DNA of 64,000 nt from Cryobacterium aureum (lineage in GTDB: Bacteria; Actinomycetota; Actinomycetes; Actinomycetales; Microbacteriaceae), in the NCBI RefSeq assembly GCF_002954245.1, contig NZ_PPTG01000009.1, positions 248,001 through 312,000 of the forward strand, given 5' to 3'. Shown piece after piece: positions 15,040 to 24,555 of this stretch. Each line of letters begins with the position of its first letter. Within the stretch, counting starts at the first letter, position 1. The notes under the pieces were generated by a model. It had not been told where the DNA came from, searched no databases, and saw nothing but the letters and a program-made list of their open reading frames with translations. The translations under genes were made by a program, and so were the position numbers.

Positions 15040-18000
15040 CTAAGCCGCGGCTTGCGGCGACGTCAACGGTGTGATGTAGGAGTAACCGGTGGTCGTGTTC
15101 TTAGTGATCGACAGCACGAGCTGCATGGATGGTTCAAGCGCGGTGACCTTGTCGAGCGGAGCCCCAACGATGAGTTGAAAGCCGAGGCCCTTCCACGCGG
15201 CGACGGCTCGGCCGGCGAACTCAGCGTCGGATTTGACGAAACCCTCGTCGAGAAAGACCGGCGCGAAGCGCGGCCGGGTGCGGCTTTCATCGCCGAGCTG
15301 AAAGCGCAGGGCTGCGCCGACCACGAAAGCCACGAGCTCCTGCGACTCGCCACCGCTTTTTCCGCCGAGGGACGAGTAGGTGCTGACGCGGGTGCCGTCC
15401 TGCGTCACGCGAACGGCCGTGATCTCGACGTGCTGGCGCACATCGAGCAGCACATCGCGCTGGGAGGTGGTGGTGCCGTCAGAGCGCCGAATCACAGCCA
15501 TGAACTGCTGCAGCCGGGTGAAGCGGTCCTCCGTTTGATCGTCGGTGAATTCTTCCGTCGCGCCGGAGGAGAGCGCCTTGAGCTCCTTACGGAACGCGGT
15601 CGCGTCGTCGCGGTGCAGTCGCCGCAGCGAAATCTGCAGGCGGTCGCGGTTTGCGCCGAACGGCAGGGTCGCGAGGATCTCATTGATTGGCCGTAACCGG
15701 TCTTCGATCTCTTCGATGGCCGTGTTGAACGCGCCGGTGAGCGGCACGAGGTCCTGCCCGCTCCACGAAGAGAGACGGCGTTTCCATTCCTGGCGACGTT
15801 CGGAGAGGCCGAGGGTGCGGATGGCATCGAGAATATCGGTGTAGCTCGTGACCGATTCGAGTGCGACACCGATATTCGGGTCGGGCCAGCGGGCCTGGTA
15901 GGCCTGGAAGATGCCGATCATGGTGGCTCGGTCGCGCGCGGCACTGTCGCGATCCTGCGCCGACTGATTGATCAGCCGTTCGCGCAGTCGTTTCAGACCG
16001 CCGGGAAAAGCGGCAAGGTCGTTCTGATCGGTGACCAGCGCGAACTGCTCGCCGAGGTGTGCGGCGTGCTCCTCCGAGAGCGTGAGCGCGTCATCGATCT
16101 GCTCGAGTCTGTCGTTCACCGTGTCCTGCGCGTCGACGATGCTGCCCTGCTCCTCACCCAGCACCGCACCGACCCCGTCGGTGGTGTGCTTCAGTTTCTG
16201 GGCAGCGTCGAGTTCGTCGGCGAGGCGACTCTCCTCGTCGCTCAGGGCGCGCAGAATATCGCTGCCGGAGCGCATCCGCTCGTATTCGGACTTCTTGTCG
16301 GCAATGCGCCGAGCGGTCGCAGCGACGTCAATCGCCGACCAGTCGGTGTCGAGAATGTGCTGGTGAGCGGTCTGGAGGCCCCGCAGCTCACCCAGTTGCG
16401 CTGTCACAGCGGATGCCCGCCCCGCGTGAGCGTCGGCTGCCAGTCCCTGCGCCGCCAGCTCCACCGCAATCTCGTCGAGCCGAGCTCGGCTGGAGAACCC
16501 GATGATCGACTTCTGGCCGGTGTTCGCGCCATGGGCTCCGCGGGAACCGTTGCGGGTCTGCCCGCTCGCGGTCACCCGTGCACCCCCACCACCCAGCTCG
16601 GACGGACTGGCCACGCAGAGCGCGTCGAGGTTCGACGATCGAAGGCGCGCCTGCACCCAGCTGCTGAACGGGGAATCCTTCACGTCGAGCTTGCCCGACA
16701 CATACCGGGCGTCGCCGGCGACCGCCTCGTGCGGCTTCTGCGCTACACCCTCGAAGTGGATGCGCAGCGGCAGCTGCAACGGGTCGATCGCCGCGCTCAG
16801 GTGGGCGAGCCGCCTCTCGTCGACGAGCAGCACACGCACAACCGAAGACAGGGTCACCTCGGCGGCCTGCCGCCACGCTTCTTCACCGGCGGCGAGGTCG
16901 ATGAGTTCGGCCACGAACGGCAACTCTTCGGCCCCGATACCGGCAGCCTCGGCGATGAGCAGCCTGGCCTGGTGCAGGGCCTGCGGCACGAGGCTTTCGC
17001 GCCCGGTCAGAAACGCACGCTCCTGCTTGAGGGAGCGGATGCCCTCCTCCACCGGGTACGCCTCGCGCTGCAGTGCCAAGCGAGTCGCCTCCAGGGCGGT
17101 CTCAGCGGCGCCGAACCCGGCGGCAAACCGGGAAGCGCTCTGCTGGGCGGCCGCGAAGCCGGCGGCGGAATCGATCGGGGCGGTGAGGGTTCGCACCCGA
17201 TCGTCGAAACCGGTACGTTCACGAACCACGTCGTCGTGCTGATCGCCCAGGTGCACGAGTTCGGTCTGCAGGCGTTCGAGCACGTCGCCGCCGTTGTCGC
17301 GCTGCTGTTGTTGCAGCTCGGAGACGCGGGTCTTGAGCGCGGTCTCCGCGTCGCGGGCCGTTACCCGGGCGGCCTGGTTGTCACGGCGCGCGGTCCGGTT
17401 GGTGTCGGCGGCGGTCTCGAGCAGTGTCTGCTCGGTGAGCAGCTGCCAGAGCACGAACGGGGTGTCCCCTGCCCGGTGTACCCCGAAGGTGTCGACCAGT
17501 TCGGCTTTGGCGGTGGCCGTTTCGTAGGCCTGGTACAGGTCGGGCAGGCGTTCGAGCACCTGGGCCTTCTGCGCCTCGGTGACCATGGCGCCATAAGACC
17601 GTTCGAGGTCTTCGAAGTGGTCGACGGCTTTGTCGGCGGCGGCGAAGGTCGCCGGCTCTTCGAGCACCATCGACTTGTAGAGTCCGTCGACCGTTTTCAC
17701 CTGCTGACCAGCCTGGATGCGAGCGAGCAGTCGCAGGGCTTTGCCGCCCTCGCCGTTGGCGCCAATGCCGAGCCGGGTGTACAGGGTTTGGGCGAACGCC
17801 GCGTAGGTGTCGAACACGTCGAGGCCCTCGAAGCGGGCCTTGAGGGCGCGCTTGTCGAACCGGTTCTCGGCGCACGAGGCGAGGTCGCGTAGGTCAAGGT
17901 ATCCGTCGGTCGTAGCCATTTTCATGGCGACGTCGGCGAATTTATGGGCGCCACGCGGTACGAAGTAGGCCCGCAGCACGGTGAACCGGCGTTTGTTGTC

Positions 18001-18402
18001 GTCGATGAAGGTCAGGGCGATGGCGCCCCAGGTAGCCTCGTGCGCGCCGCGCAGCACCTGGTCGGTCAGCTCACCGGTTGCCGCTTCCCGGTTGGCGTCG
18101 GTCTTGCCACGCAGGTAGGTCATCAGGTTGCGCTGGTCGTGGCTACGGGCACGACCGGAACCGGCATCGTTCGAGGCACCGTTGAACGGGGTGTCCGAGG
18201 GCATCATCAGCGCAAGGTAGGCGTCGAGCAAGCTGCTCTTGCCGGTGCCTGACGCACCGGAGACGAGCGTCGACGAAGCACTGAAGTCGATCGCGTGGTG
18301 GCCGTGAAATCCGCCCCAGTTAACCAATTGCATGGATTCAGCCCGCCACTGCGTAGTGCCCTCTGTGGCGCCGTCGATGTAGAACAGCGGGGAATCGTTC
18401 AT
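15040..18402 (-). CDS. jetC: JetC/MksB-type SMC ATPase (Wadjet/MksBEF)
   Basis: The SMC-like motor of a condensin-type complex, 1120 residues. Walker A is GASGTGKSS (49-57) after the strand [14 protein letters not shown]. Long coiled-coil arms flank a hinge-like middle (about 430-620). The C-terminal head carries the signature [12 protein letters not shown] (about 1009-1020) and Walker [13 protein letters not shown] (about 1045-1056). The head order and DUF4194/DUF3375 partners define JetC/MksB rather than Rad50 or canonical SMC. ATG 18402 overlaps the jetB stop as ATGA, indicating translational coupling. In Wadjet it extrudes DNA loops so that JetD cuts small circular plasmids. Confidence 0.93.
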   Translation of the reverse strand: MNDSPLFYIDGATEGTTQWRAESMQLVNWGGFHGHHAIDFSASSTLVSGASGTGKSSLLDAYLALMMPSDTPFNGASNDAGSGRARSHDQRNLMTYLRGKTDANREAATGELTDQVLRGAHEATWGAIALTFIDDNKRRFTVLRAYFVPRGAHKFADVAMKMATTDGYLDLRDLASCAENRFDKRALKARFEGLDVFDTYAAFAQTLYTRLGIGANGEGGKALRLLARIQAGQQVKTVDGLYKSMVLEEPATFAAADKAVDHFEDLERSYGAMVTEAQKAQVLERLPDLYQAYETATAKAELVDTFGVHRAGDTPFVLWQLLTEQTLLETAADTNRTARRDNQAARVTARDAETALKTRVSELQQQQRDNGGDVLERLQTELVHLGDQHDDVVRERTGFDDRVRTLTAPIDSAAGFAAAQQSASRFAAGFGAAETALEATRLALQREAYPVEEGIRSLKQERAFLTGRESLVPQALHQARLLIAEAAGIGAEELPFVAELIDLAAGEEAWRQAAEVTLSSVVRVLLVDERRLAHLSAAIDPLQLPLRIHFEGVAQKPHEAVAGDARYVSGKLDVKDSPFSSWVQARLRSSNLDALCVASPSELGGGGARVTASGQTRNGSRGAHGANTGQKSIIGFSSRARLDEIAVELAAQGLAADAHAGRASAVTAQLGELRGLQTAHQHILDTDWSAIDVAATARRIADKKSEYERMRSGSDILRALSDEESRLADELDAAQKLKHTTDGVGAVLGEEQGSIVDAQDTVNDRLEQIDDALTLSEEHAAHLGEQFALVTDQNDLAAFPGGLKRLRERLINQSAQDRDSAARDRATMIGIFQAYQARWPDPNIGVALESVTSYTDILDAIRTLGLSERRQEWKRRLSSWSGQDLVPLTGAFNTAIEEIEDRLRPINEILATLPFGANRDRLQISLRRLHRDDATAFRKELKALSSGATEEFTDDQTEDRFTRLQQFMAVIRRSDGTTTSQRDVLLDVRQHVEITAVRVTQDGTRVSTYSSLGGKSGGESQELVAFVVGAALRFQLGDESRTRPRFAPVFLDEGFVKSDAEFAGRAVAAWKGLGFQLIVGAPLDKVTALEPSMQLVLSITKNTTTGYSYITPLTSPQAAA

Positions 18403-19079
18403 ACGAGGGGCTCCAGGGTTTCGATGGTCTGCAGCGGTCCGGAATTTTCTTCGCGCAGCCAGTCGAGCAGTTCGCCGAGGCGTTCAACCGACAGGAGCAC
18501 CTCGATCACCGCCGAAACGCGAAAACGATCGGGGTCACTGGTCTTCAGCAGCACCCGCGCCTTGGCGAGGCTGTCGACCGCGGCCGATGCCTTGCGGGCG
18601 TCGCCGGAGAGGTCGGTGGCGTAGTCCGGGCGAAAGTGCGCGACGTTCTCGACCAGGTTGTCCCGGTCGACGAGCACGATCTCCTGGCCATTGGCCAGTT
18701 CGCTGCGAAACCGCTGGCGCAGCAGCACGAGCAGAATGGTCTCTTCACGGGTGTAGGCGACGTCGTGCAGCAGTGTGGGAAACCGCTCGCCGCCCTCGGC
18801 GACCGCCTGCCGTTTGAACGCGACCTCGTAGTGCAAGTCAACCTGCAGGTCGAGAAAGACGTCATTGAGGCGCGACTTGAGCAGGCTCTGTGAGGTGAGC
18901 AGCGTCTGCCATTCGGCCGGCTGCAGGGCCGCCGAGATATAGCGGTGCTTCAGCAGCAGCACCAGGGTGCGCCGCTGCTCCACGCTGAGTCCGCCCTCAT
19001 CGCCCTCGAACAGCGACAGGCTCCGCGGATCGCTGTCGATCCCGGTGTCGGCCACGTCGTCCATCACGTCGTCATTCAT
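18399..19079 (-). CDS. jetB: JetB/MksE-like DUF4194 protein
   Basis: The KITE-type subunit (MukE/MksE analogue) that bridges kleisin JetA and motor JetC. From ATG 19079 ([13 protein letters not shown]) it has about 226 residues. DUF4194 landmarks include [41 protein letters not shown] and [14 protein letters not shown], followed by a winged-helix-like C-terminal half ([25 protein letters not shown]). The start overlaps the jetA stop by 8 nt (ATGAATGA), and its own stop overlaps jetC by 4 nt. Tight coupling supports fixed stoichiometry. A longer start at 19106 would overlap jetA further and is less likely. Confidence 0.92.
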   Translation of the reverse strand: MNDDVMDDVADTGIDSDPRSLSLFEGDEGGLSVEQRRTLVLLLKHRYISAALQPAEWQTLLTSQSLLKSRLNDVFLDLQVDLHYEVAFKRQAVAEGGERFPTLLHDVAYTREETILLVLLRQRFRSELANGQEIVLVDRDNLVENVAHFRPDYATDLSGDARKASAAVDSLAKARVLLKTSDPDRFRVSAVIEVLLSVERLGELLDWLREENSGPLQTIETLEPLV

Positions 19080-20592
19080 GCTGGTATCCCAAATTCTGGG
19101 CGGCAAGGACCGCCGTGTCGTCGTCGGTCAGAATGCGGCGCGGCACGTCGAAGAGCCGCACCGAGCCATCCGGTCGCACCGTTTCGAAGCTTTCCAGGCC
19201 GACCGAATCGGTCTGGCTCAGCTGGGCGGCCAGCTGCAGCAGACCGAGAATCTCTACCGGCCGACGCAGACTCGCATCGAACCCGTTGAACAGGCCACCA
19301 ACGGATGCCGCCTCCCCCGCGCCGGAACCCGCTGCGAACGCCGCGACGAGGGCGTCGCGCAGTTCTTGAAGCAGCGGCCCGCCCTGCTGTCGCAGGTCGC
19401 CCAGGCTCGGCGCAGCCGGTGCAGCCGAGGACACGTCGATCAGCGCGGGCGGGGCCCGATGAGCGACGGGGTCGTAGAACCGCTCCCGCAGATGTTCGAC
19501 GTCCAGGGTGCCGGGCATGAGCTCGGTGGTGACAGTGGAACGGGGCCCGGCGGTCTGCATCCAGGTCGCGAGTTCGCGGTTGATATCCCGCAGCACTCGT
19601 TCCAGCTCGCGGTCTTTCACCACGTCGTGGTTGACGATGTGCTCGCGCAGGGTCGTCGTGAGCCCTTTGCGCTGGGTGAGAACGTCATCGATGCCCTTGC
19701 GCAGCAGTGTCACGGTGCTCATGAAGCTGCGACGTTCGTTCAGGCTTAGTTCGAGAGCGAAGGGATGCAGCAGGATCGTCTCCAGATCTGCCTTGAGCCC
19801 CTGCATGAGAGTGTCGTTGCGCAGCAGGGTGAACGCGCCCTCGAAGGCGCGACCCTCAGCGGTCGAGGACATGAGGGCATCCGTTTTGGCCAGGTAGTCG
19901 TCGAGAACCTCGCTGATCGGGCGTTCCTCGCCGCGAAAGTCGCTGACGATCTGCCGGTGCATGGCAGCGACCGACTCCTCGACCCGTTTGAAATCGCTCG
20001 GCAGCTGCTGAATGAGGTCGATGAGGTTGGCGTAGCCTTCGTGCATTTGCTCGTTCGACGCGGCTTCGATAGCGCCGCCGTCGGCGAGGCGATCGCGCTC
20101 GCTGGTCAGTTCGTCGATCTGCTGGTCGAGGCGGCGAACCCGCTCCTCGCGGTCGGGGTTTGCCTCTGTGGCTCGGTGGCGCACGGTGTCGACGATCGTC
20201 GAGAGCCTGGATTCGCTGATCAGCGCCCGATCGCTGGCGAGACCGTCCACGAGCAGCAGGGCTTCGAGCGCGTGGCTGGTGAGTGAGTAGTACTCCTCAC
20301 TCCCCTCGCCGGCGTCGCGGATCTCCCGGTACAGCCATAGGTCGTTCATCCACTGCACGCAGAGGGCCCGGCCGGTCTTTTCGGGGGCGTCGACGCCGGT
20401 GCTGCGGAGGTCGGCGAGGTAGGCATCCACTTGGGTGTGCAGCAGCTCGCACGCTACGCTGCGGCGGTCCCGGCTGAACGAGGTTTTGAACACGGCGAGC
20501 ACGAACGGGGCCCATTTGCGGTCGAGCAGGCGCAGGGTGGGTTTGTCGAAGGCAACGCGCACCCGCGCCAATTCGCTCGCAATATCACTCAA
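19072..20592 (-). CDS. jetA: JetA/MksF-like DUF3375 kleisin
   Basis: The kleisin subunit (MukF/MksF analogue) of the Wadjet/MksBEF complex, 506 residues. It opens with the DUF3375 N-terminal winged helix ([39 protein letters not shown]), continues with a long coiled-coil region rich in Glu/Arg (about 150-330), and ends with a small winged helix (VETLQ-type segment, here [19 protein letters not shown]). The start is TTG 20592, chosen because a GAGAGGA Shine-Dalgarno stands upstream and the N-terminal motif begins directly after. It is 59 bp downstream of the S9 peptidase gene on the same strand. Confidence 0.92.
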   Translation of the reverse strand: MSDIASELARVRVAFDKPTLRLLDRKWAPFVLAVFKTSFSRDRRSVACELLHTQVDAYLADLRSTGVDAPEKTGRALCVQWMNDLWLYREIRDAGEGSEEYYSLTSHALEALLLVDGLASDRALISESRLSTIVDTVRHRATEANPDREERVRRLDQQIDELTSERDRLADGGAIEAASNEQMHEGYANLIDLIQQLPSDFKRVEESVAAMHRQIVSDFRGEERPISEVLDDYLAKTDALMSSTAEGRAFEGAFTLLRNDTLMQGLKADLETILLHPFALELSLNERRSFMSTVTLLRKGIDDVLTQRKGLTTTLREHIVNHDVVKDRELERVLRDINRELATWMQTAGPRSTVTTELMPGTLDVEHLRERFYDPVAHRAPPALIDVSSAAPAAPSLGDLRQQGGPLLQELRDALVAAFAAGSGAGEAASVGGLFNGFDASLRRPVEILGLLQLAAQLSQTDSVGLESFETVRPDGSVRLFDVPRRILTDDDTAVLAAQNLGYQHE

Positions 20593-20651
20593 TAGCTGGT
20601 TCCTCTCCAGCTCTCCACTTTAACCGATTGGGCGGGTTGCCTCTGACCCGC

Positions 20652-22748
20652 TCAGCCGAGCAGGCGCGGCCGCTTCCAGTCGGTGCCGTGCACGTGCAAG
20701 TCGAGAAAGACGAACACGGTCTGATACCAGACGACGGCGTGCTGCGGCTTCAACACCCAGTGGTTCTCATCGGGAAAGAAGAGGAACTTGTGCTGGGTGC
20801 TGCCGTCAGCATTGGCGTGGTGCTCGGCCAGTTCCGACCACAGTCGCAGGCTTTCGCCGATCGGCACCCGATAGTCGTGGTCGCCGTGAATGACCAGCAT
20901 CGGCGTGACAATGTCGCGCACCGCCTGGTGCGGCGAGTTGTCGACCATGCCCTGCGCCGAGAAGATACTCTGCCAGTACTCGGAGTTGTCGGTCGTGCCA
21001 TTGAACTGGTCGAGCGCCCAGAGACTCGCGTGGCTGACGATGGCACGGAACCGGTCGGTGTGCCCGGCGACCCAGTTGGCCATGTAGCCGCCGAAAGATC
21101 CCCCCATCGCTGCCGTGAGGGTCTCGTCAATCTCGGGGAGGGCTTCGGCGGCGTCGGTGATCGCGAGCAGGTCGGTGTAGGGCTTAGCGCCCCAGGCGTT
21201 CCAGCCGCGCGCGATGAAATCGAGACCGTAGCCGGTAGACAGCGCAGGGTCGGGCAACAACACCGCGTAGCCGCGGGCCACGGCGAGCAGTGGGCTCCAC
21301 CGCCAGCTCCAGGCATTCCAGCTGTTCAGTGGGCCGCCGTGGATCCACAACAACAGCGGGGCCGGATGCTGCGCCGAGGCTCGATCAGGCAGCAGCAGCC
21401 AGGCGCGCACTCGCGCCCCGTCCTCGGCGAGAGTCTCGACCTCGGTGATCGTGCCGGGAACGTCGGGCAGCGCGGCCGGTGTAGCCAGCGAGGTAACGGA
21501 GCCGGAGCGGCTGATGCGCACCGGATGCGCCGGTGCGATCCACGAGGAGCGCAACGCTACGAGGTCGCCGGTCTTGGCGTCGACACACACATTCGTGTAG
21601 CTGAAGTCATCGGTGGTGAGCTGTTCGGGGGCCCCGCCGTCGAGCGGTATCCGAAACATGGGTCCGCGGCCGTTGTGATCGGCGGTGACGATGAGAGCCT
21701 CGCTGGAGTCGGTCGGTATGTCGAAGACCAGGCTGGTCGGCCAGCGGTCCCATTTGGACGCGAGGCGGCGCGGGTTTCCACCGTCGAGGTCGGCGACCCA
21801 GATTTCCTGGTCGGCCGGGCCCTCCGGCGTGCTGACTGCGGAACGCACGAAGGCGATCTGTCGGCCGTCAAGGCTCACGGCCGGCGACTCGAAGTCGACT
21901 TTCGGTTCGTCGAACAGGGTGGTCTGGGTGCCGGTCGCCACGTTGATCGACACCAGTACGTAACGGCCGGAGCGCTGCTCGGCCACCTGCAGCGCCACGA
22001 TCAGCGTGGTTCCGTCGGGGGTCAGGGCCTGGCCGGCGGCGTCCATGGTGCGGCCGGGGGTGGGCGTCAAGTCTCGGGGACGTGGGAGGTCGGCAGGGTA
22101 GGGAGCGGGGGCATCCGCTTTGCTTTTGATAGTGGGAGTCGCGATCGTGTCGTGCAGATCAGCGAGGTCGAGCGCGAGCAGGTGCGGCTCGGCGGGGCCG
22201 AGGTCGTGGTCCCAGTGACGCACCGGGTAGCTCTCGTGCAGAATGGCCGCGACCTTCTTGTCGGTGCGCTCCTTGCGTGCGACGCTTTCCGATTCGAGGT
22301 CGGTGGCACTCGGCAGCAGGTCGGCGGCGATCACGAGCGACCGGGCTGCGGTCGCCACGGCGGCGATGCCGGATACTCCCCCGGTGAGTCGGGTGATGGC
22401 GCGGGCTTCACCGCCGGCTGCGGGCAGCAGCCAGAGCTGGGCGGCCTCGGCGTCCTTTTCAGAAGCGGCTGCGTCGGGCCGGCCGGAGACGAACAGAACG
22501 TCACCGGCGGCCGTGAACGCCGCCTGCGATTCGCCCTTCGCCGACCGGGTCAGGCGAGTGGGAATCCCGCCGCCGTCGCCAGCCACCGACCAGAGTGCCC
22601 GCTCGTAGCTGGTCTGATCGCGGGTGAGGGTGGCGACCGTGAGTACGATCCGTTGCCCGTCGGGCGAGAGCGCGAGGCCCTCGACGCGCGGCAACGCGAT
22701 GTAGTCGTCGAGGCTGGAAAATGGCGTGGTGTGGGACTCCGCTGTCAT
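20652..22748 (-). CDS. S9-family prolyl oligopeptidase-like serine peptidase
   Basis: A cytoplasmic acylaminoacyl/prolyl-oligopeptidase-type enzyme, 698 residues, that cleaves short peptides. The N-terminal beta-propeller (about 1-420) contains repeated blade motifs such as LSPDGQRIVL and VSLDGRQIAFV. The C-terminal alpha/beta-hydrolase has the nucleophile in AAMGGSFGGYMANW (Ser551), Asp in MLVIHGDHDYRVPIGES and His in FFPDENHWVLKP. No signal peptide is present. It is followed on the same strand, 59 bp later, by jetABC; readthrough into the defence-type operon is possible. Confidence 0.94.
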   Translation of the reverse strand: MTAESHTTPFSSLDDYIALPRVEGLALSPDGQRIVLTVATLTRDQTSYERALWSVAGDGGGIPTRLTRSAKGESQAAFTAAGDVLFVSGRPDAAASEKDAEAAQLWLLPAAGGEARAITRLTGGVSGIAAVATAARSLVIAADLLPSATDLESESVARKERTDKKVAAILHESYPVRHWDHDLGPAEPHLLALDLADLHDTIATPTIKSKADAPAPYPADLPRPRDLTPTPGRTMDAAGQALTPDGTTLIVALQVAEQRSGRYVLVSINVATGTQTTLFDEPKVDFESPAVSLDGRQIAFVRSAVSTPEGPADQEIWVADLDGGNPRRLASKWDRWPTSLVFDIPTDSSEALIVTADHNGRGPMFRIPLDGGAPEQLTTDDFSYTNVCVDAKTGDLVALRSSWIAPAHPVRISRSGSVTSLATPAALPDVPGTITEVETLAEDGARVRAWLLLPDRASAQHPAPLLLWIHGGPLNSWNAWSWRWSPLLAVARGYAVLLPDPALSTGYGLDFIARGWNAWGAKPYTDLLAITDAAEALPEIDETLTAAMGGSFGGYMANWVAGHTDRFRAIVSHASLWALDQFNGTTDNSEYWQSIFSAQGMVDNSPHQAVRDIVTPMLVIHGDHDYRVPIGESLRLWSELAEHHANADGSTQHKFLFFPDENHWVLKPQHAVVWYQTVFVFLDLHVHGTDWKRPRLLG

Positions 22749-22809
22749 GATTGCAGGCTAGCCGATGCGGATGGCCAGCCTCGTGCTCACCATGATTGGC
22801 TCGGCTTGG

Positions 22810-24363
22810 CTAGGTGCGCCAGGGTGGTTCGGGGCTGGGGGTGTTGGCGCGGTGGGTGTGGGCGGGGCGCCAGGTTTGGGTGGGGTCCCAGAGTAGGGGC
22901 CCACGTATTTGGGGTCTGTCGTTGGTCATGCGGATGTTCCAGCCGCTGGTGTCGATGGTGTGGTGGTGGAACCAGCACAACAGGGTGCCATTGGTGGTGG
23001 TGGTTGGTCCGCCCTGGTGGTGGGGTTGTATGTGGTGGACTTCGCACCAGCGGGCGGGGATGGTGCAGCCGGGGATGATGCATCCTTCGTCGCGGGCGGC
23101 GATCGCGGCTCGTTGCTTCGGGCTGAAGCAGCGCATTTTGTCGCCGAGGTAGAGGATGTCGCCGTTGGTGCCGACAACGATTTTTTGGGTGCCGCCGGCG
23201 CAGATGGCTTCTTTCACCCGGCGCAACGATACGGGGGCTTCGATGCCGTCGATCCAGCCGACTCCGCGGCCCTGGTCGAGGTCGGTGGCGTTGACGTGGA
23301 TCGTCACGGTGGGAGCGGCGCCACCCATGGTCGGGGTCTTCGGGTCTCGCGCGGCGGATTCAAAGACCGAGCGGAGGATGTCGGCGCGTTTTTCGCCGGC
23401 GGTGCGGCGGTCGCCGTCGTAGCGGGTGTCGCCGCTGAATGGGTCGGCGCTGAATCGCTCACCGTCCACGCTCGAGTCGCCGACATCTAGGCCGTCCAAC
23501 TCGGTGCCAGCGCCAGCGCCGTCAGCGGGGTCGGTGGGTTCGAACCGAGGTGTGCGCGACCGGGCCGACAGGTACGTGTCGAAGAGGGTGTCCATGATGC
23601 CGCGTAGTTCGGGGGTGACGTCGGCGCGCATCGGGTAAAGCCCGTTGCGCAGCAGCCCGAACGTGAGCGTGCTCTTCGCCTCGACGATGTCGTCGTTGGG
23701 GGCGGTGCCGTCGGGGTCGAGCCGGCCCTGCCACTCCAGGGCTTGCGCCCGCAGCAGGTCGGGCGCGAATCGGATGCCCGCCCCGGGCAGTCCGGCCGTC
23801 TCCGGGGTGATCGTTCCGGTTGCGGTGGCGACCAGGGCACGTTCAACATGGTCAAGGCCGTCCTGCAGAACTTTCCCGTGCAGCGCGGTCAACGTGGTGG
23901 CGATGATCTCCGCCGCCTCAATGCCGAGGTCGCCACTGACGAGGCCTGCGGCGATGACCGGATACCGGGCTGGCACCGGCAGGCCCAGCGGCGTGCGTTC
24001 CACCACGGTCTCGCCAAGTTTCAGGCGCCGTTTGGCTTCACGGCCGGAGATGCCGGCGAGCTGGGTGATGAATTCGATCCGGGTGCGGCATCCGTTTCTG
24101 TAGGCGAGCGACCCATTGCCGAGGTCGGTCTCGGCACGAACGCCAATGTCGGTGGTGGCTCGTAGTCTTGCACCATCAACCCTGCGACCCAGCTCTTCCA
24201 ACGCCGCCAGCACCGCGACAGCTTCAGCATCATCGAGGTGACCAAACCGAGTTCCGTCTAAAACAGAGCCCAGCAATGCACCAGCCTGACCAATGACCGC
24301 AACCCGGGAACCCTCGGGTTCCGGCACAGAGCCGGCTGCGGCGGGCGGGGCGGTGAGGGTCAT
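22810..24363 (-). CDS. DUF222 / HNH endonuclease domain protein, copy 1
   Basis: A 517-residue member of the DUF222-HNH family (related to mycobacterial REP13E12 proteins), present in many copies in Microbacteriaceae. ATG 24363 has AGGAGG ten bases upstream and a perfect TATAAT (24389-24394, minus strand) before that. The DUF222 helical region spans about 20-330. The C-terminal HNH domain has Cys pair CIIPGCTIPARWCEVHHIQPHHQGGPTT and the final LLCWFHHHTID, so the zinc and catalytic His residues are intact. The biological role of the family is uncertain; nuclease activity or a mobile origin is inferred. Confidence 0.92.
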   Translation of the reverse strand: MTLTAPPAAAGSVPEPEGSRVAVIGQAGALLGSVLDGTRFGHLDDAEAVAVLAALEELGRRVDGARLRATTDIGVRAETDLGNGSLAYRNGCRTRIEFITQLAGISGREAKRRLKLGETVVERTPLGLPVPARYPVIAAGLVSGDLGIEAAEIIATTLTALHGKVLQDGLDHVERALVATATGTITPETAGLPGAGIRFAPDLLRAQALEWQGRLDPDGTAPNDDIVEAKSTLTFGLLRNGLYPMRADVTPELRGIMDTLFDTYLSARSRTPRFEPTDPADGAGAGTELDGLDVGDSSVDGERFSADPFSGDTRYDGDRRTAGEKRADILRSVFESAARDPKTPTMGGAAPTVTIHVNATDLDQGRGVGWIDGIEAPVSLRRVKEAICAGGTQKIVVGTNGDILYLGDKMRCFSPKQRAAIAARDEGCIIPGCTIPARWCEVHHIQPHHQGGPTTTTNGTLLCWFHHHTIDTSGWNIRMTNDRPQIRGPLLWDPTQTWRPAHTHRANTPSPEPPWRT

Positions 24364-24388
24364 GGCGTCGGTGCCTCCTTCACCCACA

Positions 24389-24394
24389 ATTATA
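24389..24394 (-). promoter_or_regulatory. -10 element for DUF222/HNH copy 1
   Basis: A perfect TATAAT on the minus strand, 26 bases before ATG 24363, with AGGAGG between. No convincing -35 is visible 17 bp upstream, where TCGCGT is found. Confidence 0.5.
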
Positions 24395-24423
24395 ATCCAA
24401 ATCGCCCCTAAACGCGAGAAGAT

Positions 24424-24440
24424 CTCAGTAATTATCTGAG
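24424..24440. promoter_or_regulatory. Palindrome CTCAG-TAATTAT-CTGAG upstream of HNH copy 1
   Basis: A 5-bp inverted repeat around an AT-rich core, followed on the plus strand by a T6 run (24442-24447). No plus-strand gene ends here, so a terminator is less likely than an operator for the minus-strand HNH gene, whose promoter lies 30 bp away. Confidence 0.4.
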
Positions 24441-24555
24441 GTTTTTTGCGAGATACATACGATGCACGATCGCTACAGGCTGCTTGGCACGACGACTTAA
24501 AGACTCGGTGACCGGCTTCTCCCCTGACCACGTGTGCAGGTCAGCGGTGCCATGC

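Noticed and set aside
16057..17892. 611-codon plus-strand frame opposite jetC
   Set aside because: A shadow of the jetC coding sequence; composition is Val/Gly/Arg-rich with no motif.
20628..23078. 816-codon plus-strand frame opposite the S9 peptidase and HNH copy 1
   Set aside because: It crosses two genuine genes and an intergenic gap with no domain; it is an antisense shadow.
24424..24447. Rho-independent terminator on the plus strand (hairpin plus T6)
   Set aside because: No plus-strand gene ends nearby; on the minus strand the T-run is on the wrong side.
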